The translations under genes were made by a program, and so were the position numbers. Positions 56,811-64,000 of a DNA stretch of 64,000 nt are shown here, piece after piece. Every line of letters begins with the position of its first letter. Positions within the stretch are counted from its first letter, which is position 1. The notes beneath the pieces were generated by a model that made no database searches, was not told the DNA's origin, and saw nothing but the letters and a program-made list of their open reading frames with translations. The stretch comes from Phyto melanocephala (Eukaryota; Arthropoda; Insecta; Diptera; Rhinophoridae), in NCBI GenBank assembly GCA_941918925.1, contig OW799234.1, forward strand, positions 94,157,978 through 94,221,977, written 5' to 3'.

Positions 56811-59380
56811 TTCGCAAGAAACTTGATGTAAATGTGTGATTCATAATTAACATCGCGCAATATGGTTATACCACCATTTATTTGAAAACTATCTTTTAGG
56901 AAGTTAAGCCAAAAGCTTCTAAATATTATTTCCAACTTAATGAAGATGTCCACATAATAGAGGACTTTCAACCAAAATATATACAAAAAATTTGTCCACA
57001 TCCATATAAGGAAGTGTTTACTTATGGATGCTTAATTCAAATGAAAGTTTTCATATGGTGTTACGTTTCAAAATTTTTGTTCATTAAAACAAGATGTCCG
57101 TAAAAGAAAATGTTCACTATAAGGAGTTTTCACTGCACTTTTAATTTTAGCGGATGCAAAGTACTCAACTTTATTAAGAATGTTATCAAAATAAAATTTT
57201 ATATTTCCACTCTAAATTTTAGTTTAAAATTTTTGTTTTTTTTTCATAAAACTTTTATTCATTTATTTTTTTTTTATAATGAGATGGATTACATTTTATC
57301 ATATTTAAGGCTTCTTCACATCTACATAGTATCAATTATTATAAACTTAAGTATTTCATAAACAATTTAATTGTACACAAAAATTCTTGCTAGATAGAAT
57401 ATTTCACAAAAAATAAACAAAATTATAAATTGAATAACAAAGCCTTGAATATTATTAAGGACAAATAAAAATTGTTCTCTTTAACATTTTAAGTAAAAAA
57501 TTAATAGCAAAATCTTAAGTGTAGGAATTTTAAAACGATAAATGTATGATTATGTTAAAGTTGACAAGCTGAAAAAAATATAAAGAAATTTAATTTATAT
57601 TATAATCTTATTCCCTAGAAAGAGTACAGAAGTGTAAAAGAAATACTTTAAGCCCTAAAAGGTGTTTAAAGTTAAATCTTTGTCTTTCAAAATATATTTT
57701 TATTTATCTTTTAATACAAAAACTTGTTCTTTATTGATAAATTCTTGAAAGAATAAATAAAATAATGACTGAATACGTGCAATACCAACAATAGCAAAAA
57801 ATAAATTTATATTTCTGGTTACTGTTCTTATTTAAATCTTTCAACTGTGAAACATTTGTCAGTATTTTCATTTCTATATAACAAATGACCTTTGGAAACC
57901 AACACTTAAGGGACACAAAAAAATTTTAGAAAATATATATGACTGCGTATATAAAAAAAAATGTACGAAAAACGTAGAGAGAAAACAAACTGAAAAATTA
58001 TCTTGTGGCTTTAGGCAATTTCTTACAATTTAGTCTTTTTTTTATGCAAAAGTAATTTTTTCCTGTTTTTGTACACATACATTCATTTACGGACACACAT
58101 ACAGTTACAATTACTTTGTTATTAAAGCATTGACATAAGGTATTGGGAGATGCCTACCCATCTCCCAATACCATTTTCATTGATTCAAAAATTCACCTTC
58201 AGAAGATTTTTCCTCTACAACAACGAAAAATATACACTTACTTATCTAACTGTGAAGTATACATATATGTACATATACTCTGTAAAAGAACTCTGTAAAA
58301 GAATTGATTATTTTTTCATATTTAATAAACAAACTTATATGTTTTTGTAAAAGTTTATTATGGATACAATTTTTCTAAACAGACATATATGTTTTATATG
58401 TGTATATAATAACCTTCGCACACATACATATATTTAAAATTATACTTATAAAATTTTCGATTAAAAATTATACCAGGAATATATTTAATTTCACATTAAT
58501 CTTTGTAAAAATGTAGAAGAGTTATTAGAAAAAGAATTTCAAAAATTAAAAACTTTGTTAAAATAATTGTTTAATATAATGCAGAAACTCTCTATAGCTA
58601 CAAGCAAATTTTAGATAATATTTAGTCTCCTTTATAGAAAATTTTCGCATTACAAGTTTCTTTACAAATAATTACTGAGTATAAGTTTTCGGTTAAAAGT
58701 ATGTAACAACTTTCTTAAAGCAATTTTCTTATTTTTTTAAAATGTTTTTCGAAAAATCATTTTCTGTATAAAAGTTATTCGGACAATATTTTTCCATTTA
58801 AAAAATATTTCTTTACATATGAAACACAATTTTATATGAATAATTTGTTTTTCATTAATATATTTTCGAAAACTCTTTAAATATTTACAAAATCTTTTTT
58901 CTATATAAAGAAATGAGGGGTTCAGATAATTCTTTGGATTTTATCTCTTATTATCCGTTTTTGTATGATTTGAAAGTTTTATTTTTATAAAAAAACCAGC
59001 TTCGACTAAATTCGCCTTTATTCCAAATGTCAAACCTTCGCTTTTTACTTGTTAAGTGTACCATGGTAAAAATTCATAAAGTATAATTGAAATTTATATA
59101 ACAAGTAAGAACGCGAAATTCATCTATACCAATTCTATTATATTCTTCTTACAGTACACATCATCATGTAAATACATGTATAAAAACATATGTTTTTTGA
59201 ATATTTACTGACAAACCAAATGCACTCTCTTACAATACTGATCATAACTTTCGCATAATCTCTTAATATTAACATTCATCTTCCCTTTTCTTATTACGAT
59301 GACTTTTTGTTTTAAGCTAATGTAAATGTATTTATAATGTTTTTTTTTTTTTGTATCGTTTTATTGTTTTATTTCGTTAG
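56811..59380. other. Intronic DNA with one hairpin
   Basis: Extremely AT-rich; nothing recognised apart from the perfect hairpin at 58139-58172 and the polypyrimidine tract before the 59381 exon. Confidence 0.5.
58139..58172. other. Perfect 14-bp inverted repeat (hairpin)
   Basis: GGTATTGGGAGATG and its exact complement separated by CCTACC. The stem is half GC in a very AT-rich context. Role unknown. Confidence 0.6.
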
Positions 59381-59593
59381 GATTTCGTTCAAGGACTTTC
59401 GATATTGTCACGTGGTTCAGTGGAAGAAAAACTACGTTGGACTTTTCAACTATACGACATCAATGGTGATGGCTATATAACGAGGGAAGAAATGACTGAT
59501 ATTGTGACTGCCATTTACGAACTGATGGGTCGTCTGCCCGACGAATTACCCGATGAACATAAAATCAAAGGCAAAGTGGAACAAATATTTCAG
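59381..59593 (+). CDS. KChIP: KChIP-like calcium sensor, internal exon carrying EF-hand 3
   Basis: 213 bases, 71 codons in phase 0: DFVQGLSILSRGSVEEKLRW, then TFQLYDINGDGYITREEM, 'TDIVTAIYELMGRLPDELPD' and EHKIKGKVEQIFQ. The EF-hand loop DINGDGYITREE has all canonical calcium ligands, including Glu at position 12. The acceptor is GTTAG after a T-rich tract; the donor is GTAAGC. The next exon should start with the fourth EF-hand (K-M-D-type sequence) but is not found before 64000. Confidence 0.93.
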
Positions 59594-61740
59594 GTAAGCA
59601 CAAAACAGTAACTCTTGCTGCATGAACATTAACTATTGTTATGGTAAATTATACATATAAAGCACAATGACGATAAATAAAGACAAAATTATTAGGATGA
59701 AGTAATATATTATTGTAGTGAATTCCTTAAGATATATTGGCTCGAAATTATGTTTATGTTGTTTGTTTATGAGTTTGTGTGTTGGCTTTCTTGTAGCTTT
59801 TATTAAAAGTCTTCATGTTGAACGGAAGTTAATTGAATTAAAGCAATTTTTTGACATAATGGTTATAACAAAAGCTGAAAGAAATAAAAAAAAATATTTC
59901 TAAAGATAAATGCTAAAAGCGACGAAGAAGACGGTAGCGGAAATGTCAGAAAAATATTTTAATTAAAGTTTATATTTCGCTTTAAGAAAAATACACTTAA
60001 ACTGTTTTAAATTACATATTTAGTGAGCAATTGTGAATAAGGAATCAAAGTTTTTTTATTTTTCTTTTCCATTATTGTTTGCTCATTTTAAAAACTTGTT
60101 TATTTCCAGTACGTAATTTTACTGTTTTAAATGAATTTTTAGCACATTTTATTGATAGTTTTAAATGCAATTACTTATTAAGTTTTACAGCATTCAACAT
60201 TTTTCGTTGAATTTTATTTAGTTTCTATTTGTTTATGATAATTTCTTTAATAAATATTTCTACATATAAATCAATTGTATACGTTTGTCTCGATAAAACT
60301 CGTGAACGGCTGCGCCGATTTGTCCAGTTTTGATGTTGAAACGATGAGAAGCATAAATATTAAGTAACGGAAAATACTAAAAAATGAAAATTAAATTTTT
60401 CAATATAAAACTCGTAAGGCTCTAAATCTAAAGCATTTGGCTTCTCTTGTCTTTTTTTTAGCAACAAAAAATGTTCACTTAGTTTTCAATTATTTATAGG
60501 TGCGTTTAGAAATTTATCTGTTTCACAGCCGCAATAATCCATTTGGTCTGCTTTGTTGCAATACAGAACAGTTCTATTATAGAAATAAAAAAGTGCAAAA
60601 ATGTCAGCTCTTTCATTGACTTAAAAGAGGCACTCATTCAGTGTGCTTTAATGGACAAAAAACAACAGAATGAGAGAATGAGCAATATTGTCACCCAAGA
60701 ACAAATACCTCAATGATCTCAATGCGACCATTCAGAATTTTCTTAATTTTTTTCGTACAAATCAGTTGACACAGTTACAAAGCAGAATCACGTGTTCATC
60801 TATCGCATTGAGTTTTTCAAGTGTCCTAGATAGCCTGAATTAACATTTCACAATTTACAATTTAAGACAGGATCGGTTGTAATTATGCTGCGTAAACTTA
60901 ATCAATTTTAACTGTGCAATGAAATGATGCTGGCTGTAAAAAACAAAATGATTAACGTCATCGAGGCCAACGATCATCAAGGGAAAATAAAAACGAAAAG
61001 ATATCTTTATCCTGCATAAATCAATGATTTCAACGGATTTGTTATTCAATTTTAATTGTCGACAATTTACCGTGCGTTTGGCGTTTGCGACGACCATAAA
61101 TAAAACGCAACGACACTTGTTGAAAGTTTCCGGAAATAACTTGTAGTCTATGGGCAATTATATGTCAAGAATGATAAAAACAAAATTAAGTATTGCGCAG
61201 GTTTGTTATAATTTTTAAAAAATCAGCTTCCTCTTGCGTGACGTTACACCGGCAAACAAAATATTGATATTGCATGTAAAAATTTAAAAAAAAAGCTGAA
61301 AAAAGTTACAATAGTAAAAAATAATAATAAAAAGTAACAAATAAATAAATAAAGTCAAAAACAAAAAAGTAATAAATTTTAGTAAATAACCATATAAGCC
61401 GTAATATCGTCAATAATATACTTTTAACTGAAATATACTGCTTTTATTCTCCTTTTTTTAATAAATCTCACTGTTTATGTATTGCTTTTGATAAGTGCGA
61501 GTCTGATGTGACGTACATGTTCAAAACGAACAAATTTTTACAGTCGGAATGCGTGATTTTGTTTTTATCATTCTTGATTATACGCCGCGTGCTTGCGGGT
61601 CGGAAAACCATCATCTTTATATATTTACGCACCGAAAAAACTGTGTTGCAAGTAATGCAGATAAATATTAGGTTTGTTCGACATAAATCCGGGTAAAGTC
61701 CGGTAAAATGAGAGTGAACAAAAAATTCTCTCAGGTAACG
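59594..61740. other. Intron after the EF-hand 3 exon; nothing recognised
   Basis: AT-rich to about 60290. From about 60300 to 61950 it is less AT-rich, with open frames (for example 60855-61157 minus) that show no known motif. Possibly an old transposon. Confidence 0.45.
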
Positions 61741-61749
61741 ATAAATTTA

Positions 61750-61930
61750 CCCAAATTTGCTGGAACGCAAAAAACCACATTACAATCCCGAAAAAAACGT
61801 CAAAATCGTACAGCTGTTGTTCAGAGGTCCAGGTTGATATGCTCCCAACCGGCTTACCGCCGTCGCCGAATTATTTTGTTCAGATGAACCGCATCAGGCT
61901 ATCTCGACTGATGGCGTTAAATGTTTAGCA
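61750..61930 (+). pseudogene. Fossil mariner-type transposase fragment (C-terminal catalytic block)
   Basis: Plus strand: NAKNHITIPKKTSKSYSC then EVQVDMLPTGLPPSPNYFVQ, which follows the mariner pattern NARPHVAKxVKTYL..WEVLPHPPYSPDLAPSDYHLF. The third catalytic Asp position reads Asn. Short and diverged. Confidence 0.45.
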
Positions 61931-62624
61931 AAGTCCCTTTTTGCAAACTAGAAATGAGAGGCATATATTTTTCTCATTCTCTTTTAAAACTTTCTAAATT
62001 TTTTACAATTAAGAAATTAATTTTTCTAATTTTTTTCGCTGTCGTATGGTGCTTAAATCGTATAACAAACTACTAAAGAGATAATGAGATGAAAAAATGA
62101 TATAAAATTTAAAAAAAATATATAAAAAAGTTAAAGAAAAATAAATTGTACTACGCACTTCAACTCAAATTTCGACTGTCTGTTTTTTTAGTTTCTCTAT
62201 TGTAAAAGGGGACGTAGCACTAAGTTTTAATGAAAAAGATTTAAAATAACTCTGTTATGTCCGCAATCAAACAATAGAGTATATATATATTACGGCTGCA
62301 CTAAAAATTACAAGAAAAGCATATCAACATAAATCGTTGTTTTTTCAACTCGCTTTCATTCGCGCATATATGGTAATACGAAATCAATTTAATTTTCTAT
62401 TATAAAAAACCAAAAGTTTCTGTATGATAGCGTTAAGATAGTTTAATCATTATTAGGTTTGATATAAGAAATTATATTGAGTTTTACTAAAATATATCCT
62501 GGATCAATACTTTTGTTATATAAAATAATGGAATGCTAAGTGTTTGTAATCGTAAAGATATGACTGCACAATATAATTAACGCAAAACCTACTTATTTCG
62601 TTAAAACACTTATTTTCCCTTATT

Positions 62625-63170
62625 TTTATACCCACCACCAAAAAAATGGTGGGGGTATATTCATTTTGTCATTCCGCTTGTAACACATCGAAATATCCAT
62701 TTTAGACCCCATAAAGTATATATATTCTGAATCGGGGTTTGATTTGATGACGATCTAGCTATGTCCGTCCGTCTGTCCGTCTGTTGAAAGCACGATAGAG
62801 GTCGCACCGAAAAAGCTAGGGGGCTCAAATTTTGGCAGAATCTTTCTTATAGACAAGGTTTGTTTGGTATTGAAAATGGGCTAAATCGGAATATTAGGAA
62901 GAGAGTTATAGCTCGAAAAGCAATAGTAGGTCGAAAAAACCGTGTCCTTCTAACATCGAATAAAATGGAATTGTGTCCAAACAGATAAACGTAGAGTCAT
63001 GAAACTTCGGATATATATTTCTCGAGTCAAAGGAATATTTCTCCTCAAAAATTGCTTATATCTATGAATTGACAAAACTATATGTACGGTTCTGAAATTT
63101 TGCAAACATGGTTTTTTGGTCAAAGTCTTCGTTATAACGGAAAATAAATGTGCCACGCCCACTTTTTTTT
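62625..63170 (+). repeat. INE-1/DINE-like repeat, subfamily A, right-truncated
   Basis: Begins with a TATACCCACCACC..GGTGGGGGTATA hairpin, then 'tcattttgtcattccg', 'gaccccataaagtatatata', 'gacgatctagctatgtccg' and the CCGTCCGTCTGTCCG run. Colinear with the reverse of 10952-10390; it stops at 'ccacgcccactttttttt'. Confidence 0.7.
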
Positions 63171-64000
63171 TAAATTTTTATAAAAATATATTAGTCATAT
63201 TCATTAGCATTTATTCATTGCAGATGGCAACATCTGTTGAAGGCGCCACTACATTTTGCAAACACTGAGGATGATGTCTTTGCTAAACATCACGTAGAAC
63301 ACTAGATGACTCTAGTAACATTTTTTTGCACAAACTACAAAGGAATTTTATAGGGGTTTGTGAAAACGAAAATGACCGAAGTTTGTTGACAAAAATTAAC
63401 TAGAGTAATGATTTGTGCCCAACTTTACATATAGTTGTACACACAGTCTTATGAGGTTTAAGATTTAAAAATATTAAAAAAAAATGTGCATCAGTAGATT
63501 TAAAATAAGTATTTGAATATTTAAAATACATATTTTAACTTAATTTTTTTTTATCTATCTATTCTTTTGTAAAGGGTGGTTAAATTTTAAGGGCCACAGG
63601 GTGATTCAAAATAGACATGCTCAGCATTTTGCTAAAACGGGAAACTTATTAGTAAGATTTTGATTTTTAAAGTTCTATAACATTTTACTTTTAAAAGATT
63701 TTCAAACGAAATAAGTTTTGTATAATTTTAAAATTTGTTAGCCATTAGTACATAAAAATAAATAGTTTATAATGTTTAGAAATATTTTTTTTTTATCTTT
63801 AAGTCTAAATTTTCCTAAATTCCTTTTTTTAGTACACCATAACTTCTAGAAAACATAAGATAACAAAAAGAAATTAGCACCATTTAGTAGATAAAACTCT
63901 CCTCTTTACCCCTATACCCCACTGTATATCTGGGACGATCCGACCGTGATCACCAGACCAGTTTTTGTGACACAAGGTCAAATATTTTTTGCAAAATTTT
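63171..64000. other. Intronic DNA, nothing recognised
   Basis: No fourth EF-hand exon and no repeat match that I can support, apart from a short 'gggtgattca' word at 63599 like the end of the 30869 element. Confidence 0.5.

Larger units (their letters stand above)
40900..59380 (+). other. 18.5 kb intron of the KChIP gene
   Basis: Phase-0 intron between GTAAGT at 40900 and GTTAG at 59380. It holds only transposon remnants and the hammerhead-bearing array. Confidence 0.85.

Noticed and set aside
59594..59903. Read-through extension of the KChIP exon, or the 61-codon frame at 59718, as coding
   Set aside because: A strong GTAAGC donor follows IFQ exactly where the KChIP family has an exon boundary, and the later frame shows no EF-hand residues.
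60855..61157. 100-codon minus-strand frame as a gene
   Set aside because: No recognisable motif, no TATA or splice context, no similarity to anything I know; left as unassigned DNA.

Overview
This window looks like nuclear DNA of a higher (cyclorrhaphan) fly, probably a calyptrate. It is very AT-rich and full of decayed transposons. The only host genes I can recognise are an insect KChIP-type calcium sensor and two sisterlessA (sisA)-like bZIP genes. The dispersed repeats, with TATACCC ends, runs of CCGTCCGTCTGTCCG and 'GACCCCATAAAGTATATAT', resemble the fly INE-1/DINE-1 (Helentron-derived) family. I found no rRNA, tRNA or CRISPR array.

Host backbone: three internal exons of the KChIP gene lie on the + strand at 7195-7386, 40826-40899 and 59381-59593, separated by introns of about 33.4 kb and 18.5 kb. 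Reading phase is kept across both junctions (GG + GCT-Ala, then phase 0). The 5' exons and the last EF-hand exon(s) lie outside the window. Two intronless sisA-like genes sit inside the 33.4 kb intron, head to head and about 5 kb apart: 12669-13229 (-) and 18210-18971 (+). The DNA between them holds eight CAGGTA (Zelda/TAGteam-type) motifs in 2.2 kb, which suggests early-embryonic control.

Mobile DNA, left to right: DINE-like repeats (0.2-1.7, 6.8, 9.7-10.9, 15.8-17.3, 21.9-23.1, 24.9-26.0, 30.6-31.9, 33.0-34.2, 38.7-40.4 and 62.6-63.2 kb); fossil Tc1/mariner transposase fragments (6.4, 9.4, 23.7, 42.0, 46.8, 49.2, 52.0 and 61.8 kb, nearly all on the minus strand); 3' ends of non-LTR retrotransposons (4.6-5.0, 20.2-21.2, 43.9-44.9, 48.2-48.8, 54.9-55.5 and 56.2-56.8 kb); small inverted-repeat elements (19.2, 30.9, 37.9 and 42.5 kb); and a 3.46 kb DNA transposon at 34378-37835. 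That transposon has 30-bp terminal inverted repeats around a decayed gene whose product looks like the uncharacterised insect family I know as DUF7869.

The most striking structure is at 49741-51293. It is an array of 546-bp tandem units ending in an inverted partial unit and bounded by a 13-bp direct repeat. Every unit carries a type-I hammerhead ribozyme fold. This is the layout of a Penelope-like LTR or a metazoan retrozyme. The remaining intronic DNA is AT-rich and shows nothing I can assign.
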